Shown: positions 1 to 11,700 of the stretch, one piece after another | How positions within the stretch are numbered: the first letter of the stretch is position 1 | How the letters are laid out: each line of letters begins with the position of its first letter | Source: Phoronis australis | Lineage: Eukaryota; Phoronida; Phoronidae | NCBI GenBank assembly: GCA_002633005.1 | Contig: NMRA01000111.1 | Location: 214,866-278,865, forward strand | Direction of reading: 5' to 3' | Length of the DNA: 64,000 bases | Translations under genes and position numbers: made by a program | Notes under the pieces: model-generated | What the model saw: only the letters and a program-made list of their open reading frames with translations | What the model was told of the DNA's origin: nothing | Database searches by the model: none

Positions 1-1020
1 CATCTAGGGATAACGAAGTGCCGAGCAAGAGCCATGGAATCTGTTTGGTGGCCACTCATCAGTACACAGACCTAACTGACTACACTAACCTGCGCTCTTC
101 CCAGACCAGAGACAAAGGAGCCCTTGTTGCCTTCATCTTTTCCTTACCGACCCTGGGAACGAATTGGAACCGACTTGTTCGAACTGAACAAACAACACTA
201 CGTCCTTGTGGTAGACTACTTCTCCAGATGGATTGAAGTTCGAAGACTTAGCCAGTCAAATGCGCAACACACGATTGAAGCACTCAAGTCAATATTCAGT
301 GCACATGGAATACCAGACATTGTTATATCCGACAATGGCCCCCAGTATGCTTGTGAAAGCTTTGACATGTTTGCCAAAGACTACGGCTTCGTTCATGTGA
401 CATCCTCACCTCTCTACCATCAGTGCAACGGAGAAGCCGAGCGCGCAGTCCAAACTGCGAAGAACATATTGAAAAAGAAGACTGATCCTCACCTAGGTTT
501 CCTGGCATACAGATCGATGCCCATTCACAATGGAAAGTCTCCGAGTCAACAACTCATGTCCAGACAGCTCCGAACAACTTTGCCGATAATGCCTAAAGCA
601 CTTCTTCACAATTCCATCGATGATCAGTCCGTAAGAGCGAAAGAAACTCGGCTTAACTCAAAGAACAAAGCAAACTTCGACCACAGACACCGAACTATGT
701 CCCTACCAGTATTAGGTGTTAGAGACCAAGTCTGGGTACGAGATCAAGACAAACACGGCGAAGTGAAAGAGAGTTCGACAAACCTGAGATCCTACCTTGT
801 CGTCACAGAGTCCGGTGCTACAATTAGCTGTAACCGGTCAGCGTTGATTCATACCGGAAATATGAATAGTGCCTCGCCAGAGAAGTTTACACCAAAGGAG
901 ACGACCCCCAAACCATCTTCAAACCCGGCATCAACCCCACCTACCGTAGACACCCTACACACCCAACAACTATGAAGTTCTCAACGGGTTATAAAACCAG
1001 TTGATCGCCTGAACCTCTGA
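1..1020 (+). mobile_element. Ty3/gypsy retrotransposon, 3' end of pol (integrase), broken
   Basis: Frame 1 encodes the end of an integrase. First comes the tail of the zinc-binding N-terminal region (SVWWP motif near 40-54). Then follows the core with its acidic triad in the contexts TDLFE (about 160), SDNGPQ (about 330) and NGEAERAVQ (about 430), and a C-terminal region with a proline/threonine-rich tail. The frame is interrupted by TAA at 73-75 and TGA at 973-975; in-frame coding similarity (a short RVIKPVDRLNL stretch) continues to a third stop at 1018-1020. The copy is therefore dead or dying. The protease, RT and RNase H part lies outside the window on the left. The element belongs to the metazoan gypsy group by its integrase motifs; the clade was not resolved. 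Confidence 0.88.
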
Positions 1021-1338
1021 ACATTTGATTAATTTTCAGCGCTTAGTGATAAGGACATTAACATAGTTCAAAGACATTTATTACTTAAAGTGTTTACACT
1101 ATATTCTTAAACTATCTTGGAGTTGCTCTTTAGCGTTAGAGATAAATATATTGAGTGCCGGTTCCATCAGCGTTGTTGTTCCTACACTACACAACCAAAC
1201 AAGTTGGACTCAATGGGAGAACGCCGTAATGATTTGGTTTTAGGAAGTCTTTGAACCAAAGAGAGGTGGAAAATTAAATTGGCCTAAGAGCCTTGATGCA
1301 AAATAGACAGTGCCACTGTCTCTACTTAATGCTTGCAG
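1021..1338 (+). other. Non-coding tail of the gypsy element, possible 3' LTR remnant
   Basis: No open frame follows the pol end. An LTR is expected here, and the stretch ending near 1190 in CCTACACTACA resembles an LTR 3' end. With only one copy visible, the boundaries cannot be set by comparison. Confidence 0.25.
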
Positions 1339-1773
1339 TAAAGACAGTGGCCATCTCATAGGGCCTTCATATGCCGAAAGCGTTTCACTTAATTATGCCT
1401 CACACTGATAAACTATCAAAGTCACATTGTTATAAGTACCAGACTAGTAAAATGCTTGCGATATTGGTATCTTTTGCAAATAGAGGGACACTGACCTTAG
1501 GAGGTCAGGTGATATGACATATCCCCGGGCATGAGCAGTGTAAAATTATCCAGTTGCTGATTTGGGCAACTGAATAAAGGACTGCTCAAAATAGGTTGAT
1601 TATGCGAGTATTTGTTCGAGTTGGAATGGAAGGAATTAAAGACATTGACAGCCTCCTAAGATGACCTTCTATGTGCAAAAGGTACTTACAGCAATGTGAC
1701 TTTGATGATTTAATCAGTGTGAGGCATAATTCACCGAAAAGCTTCCTCGGATGAAGACCCTATGGGATGCTCA
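1339..1773. repeat. Old, diverged copy of the Mutator-like foldback element
   Basis: The arms at about 1339-1432 and about 1680-1773 are inverted copies of each other (shared blocks include ATTATGCCTCACACTGAT and TCAAAGTCACATTG). They match, with many changes, the arms of the fresher element at 3332-4253, including the downstream block with GAACAAATACTC. The termini are too eroded to show a target duplication. This copy sits between the gypsy remnant and the first exon of the left-edge gene. Confidence 0.7.
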
Positions 1774-1882
1774 CAGTCTCTAGACTGTACTTTGCTTAGA
1801 CTTAGTGTTGCTATGATTGAGTTGTCTAGTAGTAGTAGTAGTTAGTAACAAGTGTACAAGAACGAGCTAGTGTAACACTTAC

Positions 1883-2140
1883 ATCTACATCGTCAGGATA
1901 ATCTCCGATGAACGAAGAATTACCCAACGACAGCAAACGCCTTCCGTTTGACATAATAGCATTCGTGCTAAGAATACCCATGTGGCCATCGCGGGAACTT
2001 GAAATCTCATGAGCCTCATGATTCGGAAGGTCGGATGCAGTTTCACGAGGTGAAAAGCTGAGAGAACTAAACTGTCCAAGCAAGCAAATTGACAGTAAGC
2101 AAACGCACAGTGTCGCTGCTTTGATTGCTTGCCTAGTCAT
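1883..2140 (-). CDS. First coding exon of an unidentified signal-anchored membrane protein; gene continues past the left edge
   Basis: Read on the minus strand, an ATG at 2140 (A at -3) opens 86 codons that end at a textbook donor, GAT|GTAAGTG, at 1883/1882. The first in-frame ATG after an upstream stop is this one. Residues 9-30 are a strong hydrophobic run (TLCVCLLSICLLGQF) after two basic residues. This fits a signal anchor of a type II membrane or Golgi protein, or an uncleaved signal peptide. The rest is polar, with serine-rich stretches and a possible N-glycosylation site (NSS), ending in an acidic patch (GDYPDDVD). No family is recognised. Later exons must lie left of the window, because 1-1860 holds only transposon sequence. 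The gene is divergent from BCKDK and may share its promoter region. Confidence 0.55.
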
Positions 2141-2778
2141 AGTCACGCACTGAAGAACATTGGAATCGTGTAACCCTTCGAAACAAGGAAACCAGTTTTC
2201 TATTTTTGTCCACGGCACCTACTGTAGTAGTCACATGACTTAACGGGAAGTCACGTTACTTTTTCATCAGTACTGAATAGTACCGCTAGGTGTACACTGA
2301 ACTTCTGATTGGGTAAAGTAATGTTCACGTGAACGTGGCTTGACCTTTGTATTGTTAGCGACAACACAATCTCAACTGATAGGGTGTTTAACTTTCAGGG
2401 TCAAGTTGGAACGCAATTCCCAAAATGTGACGCTGAGATTACCAGAAGGACATTATTTCATATTCTAGTGGGATGCACTTTCTCTTTGATTGTCTGTGTC
2501 ATCTACTCATATAAGCAGGAACTTGACCTAGTTTTGTGCCATTCAGTGTGCTCGTGAATAGTTGCATGAATCCACTGGTACTGCTGTTGTGGTTTGCAAC
2601 GTTCCATATTGCTGCTGAGGAGTAATATACTGTCTGTCTGTATGGAGCCTTTGCGTGTCGAGGAGAAGGGCAATAGAAAAATAGTTGGCCCCATTTCCAT
2701 GCGTCATTCAACGAAGAACATCAAAAGTTTAGGCACAACTTTATAACTAATTCAAACTGTCTCCCTGTGACTTGGAAA
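2141..2778. promoter_or_regulatory. Divergent intergenic region between the left-edge gene and BCKDK
   Basis: The two start codons lie 638 bp apart on opposite strands, so this stretch must hold both promoters and 5' UTRs. I see no convincing TATA box placed for either gene. An in-frame stop (TAG at 2674) closes the BCKDK frame upstream. Confidence 0.45.
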
Positions 2779-5700
2779 ATGGCATGTTGGGGAAAACAGC
2801 TGAGACTGCGAGGAGGGTATCCTTTATATTGTAGTTACGCAAAGAACTGTGGAAATTTTATTGCTACCAGGCACCTGTCCGACGATTACAACTATATTAC
2901 CCAAGAAAGAGAGAGATCTCATTCTGTGTCGTCTTTCTACAATCAGCATGCAATTGATGTGGCTGCAGCAAAGGTAATGGAAAAGAAAAAATATTAGCAC
3001 ACCCTCAGAAATCACATTTGCATTATATCTAAGTTCTCATTCTCTCCCTACTATCTAAGACCACACTCAGAGGAGTGGGAGACATTGTTTTGTGCAATGC
3101 TTCATTGTCTTTCAACAGTAAAGCCAAGATTCTAACCTGGGTTTCCCAATCAGGAGACCGGAGCTCAAACCACTGAGCCACACTCCTCTAATGGAGAAGA
3201 AAGGATCAGAACGGTTAGACCGTCGATAGAAATCTAACAACATCCTGGATATTTCGGATCTCCCACCCAAATCAGTGGACACTGAGTTTGATAAATCACA
3301 AAGGTTCATTCCAAAGCATTTGCCAGAAAGCTAGGCAATGACCATCGCCTCTGTTGGCCCGAACCAGAGGCGATGCAGAGGCTATAGGCGCTCTGTACGC
3401 CGGAAGCTTTTTGGCGAATTATGCCTCGCACCGACTAAACCATCAAAGTCACGTTGTTATAAATACCTTTTGCGCATAGGGGAACACCTGAGGAGGTTGT
3501 CGATGTGTTTAATTCCTTCCAACTCGAACAAATACTCCCATTATCAAACTTTTTCTTTGAGCAGTCCCAATTTCAGTTCCCAAAATCGTGAAATCAGAAT
3601 TTTCATTTTTTTTAACCAGGCCGAAGGTCAGAAGTTGCGGTCCTACCGGCGAACTTTGAAAGCTGAAATTCCCGCCCTTTGCGTACGTGCTGCCGGGAAC
3701 CAGCCGTGCATTTGCCGTGTTGTTAAACATTAAAATGTCAAATATGTGCACAAAGACAATTAAATGTCATATCAACAGCATTTATTTTTATCAAATACAA
3801 ACAATAATTCATTGAAATACAATCAGTTTCAAGTAACGCCAGTTAAAGACAGTGGCATTTTGGAAACAAACATTTGACTGACAAGACCACAATGGCTCAC
3901 CTTTGGCCTATTTAAAGATTGAGTTCATGAAGTCACATCACCTAGCGAGCGCGATAAAAATTGGAGCGTGCGCAGTATAAAAAAATGTTGAGTTCACGAT
4001 TTTGGGAACTGAAATAGGGACTGCTCGAAGAAAAAGTTTCATAACGGGAGTATTTGTTCGAGTTGGAAGGAATTAAACATATCGACAACCTCCTAAGGTG
4101 TTCCTCTATGTGCAAAAGGTATTTATAACAACGTGACTTTGATGGTTTAGTCGGTGCGAGGCATAATTCGCCGAAAAGCTTCCGGCGTACAGAGCGCCTA
4201 TAGCCTCTGCATCGCCTCTGGTTCGGGCCAACAGAGGCGATGGTCATTGCCTACCAGAAAGCATGACGTGGCTTAGGTCTGAACAGCTGAAGTAAGAAAA
4301 ATGTTACTTCATGCACTCAAATGCATCCAAATGAATTTTCTCCAGACCATGGCCCTCACTCAACTACAGGCAAAGATACCTGTGTCTTTTGAGAGGGAAA
4401 TTTCTTTGGGTGAGGAGGAAATTATCAAGACTCTTAGTCTCCATCGAGCAAAATTATAATCTTGCTCAAATTGTCGCAGTACTTTTAAGGATGGTTACTA
4501 TATTCTAATTCTAAACTTGGTGGAAATGCTTAATCATGTGAGGGATTTTTTAGCTGATGAAGGGAAGTTCATGTGAAAGAATATTTGTTCAGTCCTTAAA
4601 CCCAAGCTTCAGGGGTCCTGCAGATGTAGTCATGAAATGGCACCTATATATTTTAAGTAGCCCAAATAGTCCTATCAATGGTTTGTAAAGAAATCAAACT
4701 TTGGTTGTGCAAATTTAGTATTGATGAACTAGTTCTTTTAGTTTTGAAATGGTAACAAAATAACAGTAAAGCGAAAATTAACTCTCCTTCTGTCATGAAA
4801 AAAGGGATTTTTTGGTTTAGACTACTTACCATCCGGAAACTGGTCGTAAATTGTTCCATAGTCAAAATAAGTTTGATTTCTGGCCTTGGAAAGGATTAAT
4901 GGTTCATTATTGTTTGAGGCCAGGCTCTACAATTTAGCTTATTACGGGCATGTCATTTTTATCGCCAAGCATGATTTTTAGATCATTGTTACAGAACAGG
5001 TTGGGACCAATTAGGGCAATAAGCACTCAGAGAGGTCTCATCTTTTGAGAGCCAGTTTCATGCCAGTTAGTGGAGAAAGCTAGTTTTTATGATGCGGGAC
5101 CCCTGTAAGTGCCTATTACCATGAATGGTAAGCGATTTAAATCAAAATATTTGTCGCTTTCCCATTAGAAGCGAAACTTTGCTCTTACCGAAGTTTCGGT
5201 AAGTGGGAAGGGTTAATTCCAGTAGTTAACCTGCAAGCGAAACTTTGCTTAAAAATAATACTAGGATTTAAAAGCGAAGCTTCATTAGTCACCGAAGCTT
5301 CGTTGTAGTGGGAACACTAAAAGTGAAGCTTAGTTGAAGTTATGGGTAGAGGTCGTGGCAACGATATACGATCACACGAGACTTGCACAACGTGTTCTGT
5401 GTTATTGTAGCATAGCCAACGTGCTCTCAATAGACGGAAGTAAAAGATCTGATGAAGGGCGACACTGATCATTGTCATAAACACTCCTAAATGGCAGAAC
5501 AATTTTCAGTTAGCCTTGAACCCACTACTCAGTATTCATAGAAGATTATGATTGCTGTTAAGGGCTGTTCAGTAAAAACTGTATGGGAGGAGGGGAGGCA
5601 CTTTTTTTCGAACCCAGCACCCATATGTTTCATTTATTTCTTCAGCCCACCACCTGTACTTTTTTATAAGTTTGAAATGCAACCACCTGCAATTTTTTGT

Positions 5701-8700
5701 TGTTCTTGTGGTTGACTACACAGGAACTTGAGTTTATCTGTTATTCTATCACCACTGACGTCATTCATTACTAAGAAAACATAATATGTTTCTTATATAT
5801 GATTATTAGCCATCGAGAAATTCGAGCGTCTGTGGTTGACTGGTGTTATGGGCATGCCGATGGGGAGATCGGAAGGAGTGAAAAAGACGAAGCTTTTTAC
5901 AAGTTGCGTTTTTGTTTTAGTTGTTGATTCTGTGCGGATTGTATATAAAACTTACTGAAATTACCCACCATCAAACATTTATGGCACAATGGAACAACAA
6001 CGACCTGTAAATTTTTATTTTTTGAAGTACGAGCACCAGCCATTTTGAGTTTAAATCAAACACAACCACCCATAAGTTTTTATTTCAATTGCCTTCCCCC
6101 CAGCCCTAAGTGGGAAAGGTAAGCAAAGTTTCGGCAAAGCTTCAGTAAACCAAAGTTCCCCTAATTGGAAAGCGACCTTAGTTTCTTCCTCTGAACTCTA
6201 GTTTACTACCTCATTAACTTCTTCGAAATATTTGTTAATAATTTAATAATACAAGTATTATATAAAATGGTGAATTTTTACGTTGTTCAATTCATATTCA
6301 TGGCATTTGGTTATGCTTCAGCAGCTCAAAATAACTTTAAAATACTTTTTGGCTAAAAAACCTGGGAATAATTTTTGGTCTGCTGGAGACGTTTCTAGTA
6401 TATGTTTGGCACTGATTGTCTTGAGCATAAAATGAATTGCATTTCCTCATGAGTAGCTATTTTAAAAACTTTAAACAAAACATGCAAATTGACCGTTGCA
6501 AAATCGGTTTCTAAATTCTTATCAACATGATAGAACTTTTATTACTTTCACTGCCACAAATAAGGTGCAATGCATAAAAGTTTATGCTGCTGAAAATTTA
6601 AGCCCATTAAGAGAATAAGTTGGTTTATCATTCAAGCGAGTTTTGATTTTTTTACCAGCTGATTGTTGCTAATGGAATGGCACTTATTTTGATAACAGAT
6701 ACCATAGCTCTAATATTTTTAGTTTTAATTACCAAAATAAAATCTTTCAAATTCGTGATCATGAAACGGGTTGGTTCCAAGGCCATTTTGATGCGCTCAC
6801 ATTTGTGTTTGGGTGCATTGTACGTTCATTCCCGTCCATCTGGCATCTGATGTTGTGTCTTCAAAACACCTTGAAGGATGTTTGTCAAATTTTATGGTCA
6901 TGTTCCTATCTTGGATAGGAGGGCAGAAGCCAGCTTTAGGACTACCGGGTATGTTCTAATGCTGTGCCCCCTAGCACTTGGCATTTGTTTAGGTTAGCCT
7001 CCATATCTACTAACTTTATGGATTTTCATGAAATTTGGCAATTGCTTTTCTATTAGAGAGACAACTACACCTTCCCATTTTCATTATACATAAGCTGTGC
7101 TCCGTTATGTGTCAAACCATGCCAGTGACCCCATACTTACTGTTCAGTATCTTCTTGACAATTGTAGTTGGTCATCTTTGTCCCGGACTTGATTGTTATG
7201 CCTTTGTTGTGAACTTTTGTGTATCTATCAATAAAGTACTCAGTCTGTACCCTGCTCTTTTATTCTATTTGTTGTAAGCACTTGATCCCAGGCTAATTCA
7301 CACAATCAATGTTTTTTTGCTGGCATGTTTTCCATGGGTTCACTGAACTCTGGGCTAAGAGGACTCATGACTCATGTCCACATGTTTTTTGTAATTCTTT
7401 ACCTGAATACATGAAGGTTTATGTTATTTCTGTTTTATGATTGTTAAATTTGTGTTTTGAACATCAGCCAGCCATCTAATTCACAGCACCATTTTAAAAA
7501 CCTTTATGATAGCATGGAAGCCAATAGTCACTTTGAGAGGTCTCGCATTTTCAGAACCAGTTGTCTCCACTGAATAACGGGCATCAAACTGGTTCTTAAA
7601 ATTGAGGAACCGTTGTAAATGACTGTTGCCCTGAGTGCTTCTGCTGAGCTAGATTACTAAAACTACACGCAGATGACTAAGAATTTGGCATCGATCCGGA
7701 CTACCAATGTGCCCCCTAGTGGCAATTTTCACGTTTGTATTTGGATCTTTGAAGTTCATTGATCAATGAATTTCGTGAAATTTGGCTACTAGGTTTTTAT
7801 TATGGAGGCAACGATGCCTTCAGTTTTCATTTTTTATGTGGATTCTGCCCCACCTATTGGCCAATTTTATTTTTCCGAGTTCAGTTTTTCTCTTTATTTG
7901 CTAAATTACTTAATGTGATACTGCTTATTGAATACAGTATTGTGTCATCATTACAGCATGTTAAAGTATTGACATGTCAACTAATTTCACCAAACTTTCT
8001 GTATTACAGGCATCTGTTCGTCTCATTCCCACAACCATGTTGTATGCTGGTAAAAGCCCTGATGGCAACCATATGCTGGTAAGTTGTGACATTATATGGT
8101 GACGAGAATTTGCGAGTACGATTAACAGAGTATAGTTTTGTGGGATACAAGTCCTCTAATCCTGAATCTAGAAGGTGCAGATAAAAGCATGTCTGACTGG
8201 CAGGGCTTGTACTTTAGTGACTGGCTTTTTTGTTTGGGGATAAAAGAACAGAGATGGGTATCAATGATAACTACTCCTGTTCATGGCAACCATTGACCAT
8301 TTTAGATAGTGTGGAAAAAGCATTTTCTCATATTTCAAAGTGCATACTTGGCTGCTACAGTGTTGACCTTTGCGAAATATCAAATGTCCACCGTTTTAGA
8401 AATTCGAACCACCCCCCCCTCCCCGCGCAATGCTGGATATTGGCCTGCACCAGGCATCCACAGACAAAATATTAAAAACAATATATCTGCTTGGTCAATA
8501 GTCGGATATCATGTGCCCACATTTTGACGCCCATCATTCTGTCAAGTGTCTTGGTGTTGTAAATTTTATGTAGATAGATGTTCATCTTCAGAGCAAATAA
8601 AAGTTATTTATATTTACGTGTAATTACGAACATCTGTTCAGTGATTAATTCTGCCAGTGAAAGCGGTTTCCAAATGCAGAATCTGTCTGGGCTATTGTTA

Positions 8701-11700
8701 CTGATGGCCGTAGTTCAGAAAATGATGAAAATGAATGCCTGAAATATTATGACCCGAAATTTTTGTACTCTGTGTAAGTTAAAGAATTGTCATTAGATAA
8801 ATAAATGTGTATGATTTTATTGTACACATTGTAATATTTTAATGTACTATTGTCAGGTGGTTACATTTACAATAGTTGTATGTGATAAGAACTCATGCTG
8901 TAAGCGGTTATAATTTGAAGGCATGCTTTATAATTTGTCGGTTATCACGTTTGATTTATGTGAGGCCCTGGCCAAGTGAAACTTCTGATAATGCAAACTT
9001 AACTTCTTTATGTTCAATGTAGGCTGATCAAGTTTGAGTCTAATACTGGAATAAAAACTTACAAAAATTAGCGACGTTGCGTCCGCATCTCACGGACTTC
9101 AGCTTGGCTTGTGACGTTATCGTTATTCTGGCCAGTTGGTGGCGTTTTGGCCAGACGACGTGGCATTGACGTCAGAACACCATCCCATAGGTGTGACAAA
9201 TCGAATCTTAAACCGCCTCTTTTATTCAAAGAGGGACTCTCAATGTGCTCATGGAGAGCTTCCTTTACACCCCTTCTGAACCAGTTTTTTTCACAGTCTG
9301 GGATAGTGACATCATCAGTATTGAAATCATGTCCAGTGGCGCACAGGTGACTATAAATAGGCGAATGATAAGTGTCCCGTAATTAGGACAACAATGTTGT
9401 GACATACACATTTTTATGGACTGTTTTTTTTGCCAATGTAACTGTGCACCGGGGATCCTTACACTGGACACCATAGACAACACATGATTTATTACCCTTG
9501 GGGTCTTGTACTTGACATTAACCAGTTGGCTGAGGAGAGAATAAAGGGTTTGTGGATGATAGAAATGTCAAACTGTTTAAGTGTCCTCTTGAGGCAGTCA
9601 GAAAGACCCTGGATGTAGGGAATCACCACACGAGTAGGAGAACTCTCAGTAGTGGTTGTCTGAGTGTTTACTTTTCTCCTCTCTGATCTTTCCTCTTTGG
9701 TGAACGACCAACATGTAGGTCGCTGAATGGTCAACAAAACTCGTTAATTACCTGAGAAATGTTATTCTTGTCCGAAGGTGAACATACATCTTTTTGTGTG
9801 CTCTGTTACTGCATTTTTGTGAACGTACAGAAATACTAATGTCCGATGAAGCACTCTCATATTTAGCGGTTTTTAAGTTCGGGCACTTTTTTGAAAAATT
9901 ATAAGTCTGGTTCCAGCTGAGTGCAGTAGAATGATTTTAAGGAACATGGAGGATCTGTATCTTGCTTGAATGCAGAAAACCAGAAGTGTCATTTGTCAGC
10001 CTAAACTGGCCAAATCATGAGCTATATACAGCACCAGTTGCTTTTGTTCTCAAAAACTGCTCAGGCATTATGGTGCTCTTGGTGCTCTCCCAGTTCAGTG
10101 ACATTTACCAGAGGTAGAGGGTTGTGAGCCTGTGATAACATCTAGCTCCTTTGTTAACTGCCAAGCACAGTCTTTTATCTGGTATGACAACAGGCAGGCC
10201 AATTATCTACCTGGCTTATTACAGACCACCTGTTAACACAGTCAAACCCAGAGCGAATTGGTATGTTCGGAAAGAATAGATTGTCATAACTTCGGTTGTA
10301 GTTGGACGATTTTGGCAATTCAATAACTAAACATGATCAGCATTTGACGAGGAATTCAGAAAGGCTATTGGTTTATGTTCAAATATGTTATGACTTAACT
10401 TATCATTTTTAACGGCACAGCCCTGTCAGGCTAGGTACGATACTGTTGAAGATTAGATCAATTATCGAACAAAAGAGTACTGGCCCTCCAACCATAAATG
10501 CCAGAATGATGTTTATTAGTCATGTAAGATATTGTCAAGGGGGGGGGTGGGTCATCATCCCAACTTGTTGAGCTATGGAATTGAACAAGTTGGGATCAAC
10601 GAACAAGTTGGGATCAAGGGGGAAAATGCTGTAATGGGGATGTGATTGCTCTGGTTTATGAAATGATATGCTTTCTTTGTACTTACTGTTGTATACATAT
10701 CTGTTTATTCTACAGTACTGCCATGCAGCAGTGTGGGTCAATCTGCCTCCTGTATGATGGTACACCTTGGCGTTACCAGTACTAAAACCTACATGTCTTA
10801 CACTAACTGCAATCATTTCTTGATCAGATGATATAATTATTAATGTGTCAACAAAACATGTCTTTACAAGCGCAAAATATTTAATGTGTATTTTGTATTG
10901 TTCAGTAATGCTACATGCTTATTCCTGAGTTATTGTTTCTTGACCAGTATTATCATTTTAAAGTTCAATTCTTTAGCTAATGGTAAAAAATGGAATTATT
11001 CATTTAGTCAAATTCGTCAACAAAAATGAGTGTTAATGTAGTTATACTTCATCATTTATATGGTTCGTCTTGGCAGCAGTCGTATAACATTGAAAAACGG
11101 GAAAGCAGCAAGCCTTTGACAAATAAAAGAATTATTTATTTATTTATTTTGTTTGAGATAATGTAAAATTTAGTATTGTCCTGATATACATTTCTTGTTT
11201 CTGCCAGAGGAGTGCCCAGTACCTTCACAAAGAGTTGCCTGTAAGGATTGCTCATCGCATTGTTGGGTTCAGAGGACTGCCATTCATTGTTGGATGTAAT
11301 CCTACCATTCTTGCTGTGGTAAGTAAGACATAACCATAGATGAACATGACAGGGAAATCTGAAATACCAGGTTGACTCATCTCTCTGTAATTATCATAGG
11401 TAAATTGTCCAAGGCCAAGTGCTATATGGCTTGTTGTTTCAATGCACCTACACCACTACTGTTCCTCTGACCTGGTTCTTATAGGTCACATTGAGAGGTC
11501 AAACCAGCCAGGTGCAGGTGGTTTAGATTTATGAGGTATACATTCATTGCATCATAAACAGTAGAGGTCTCAGAAGAGGTTGCGTATTAATTTTGTGAAA
11601 TGAAGGAACATGATGTTAAAAGGTTACCATTAATGCTCTTGGTTTAAGAACAGAAATCTTAAATTCTACATCTGTGAAAGAATACGAAAACAAGTTTGAC

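Noticed and set aside
3338-4247. Two near-identical 'proteins' starting [12 protein letters not shown] on opposite strands
   Set aside because: They are the two inverted arms of the Mutator-like element read in mirror orientation; one of them also crosses a poly-T stretch. There is no sign of selection for coding.
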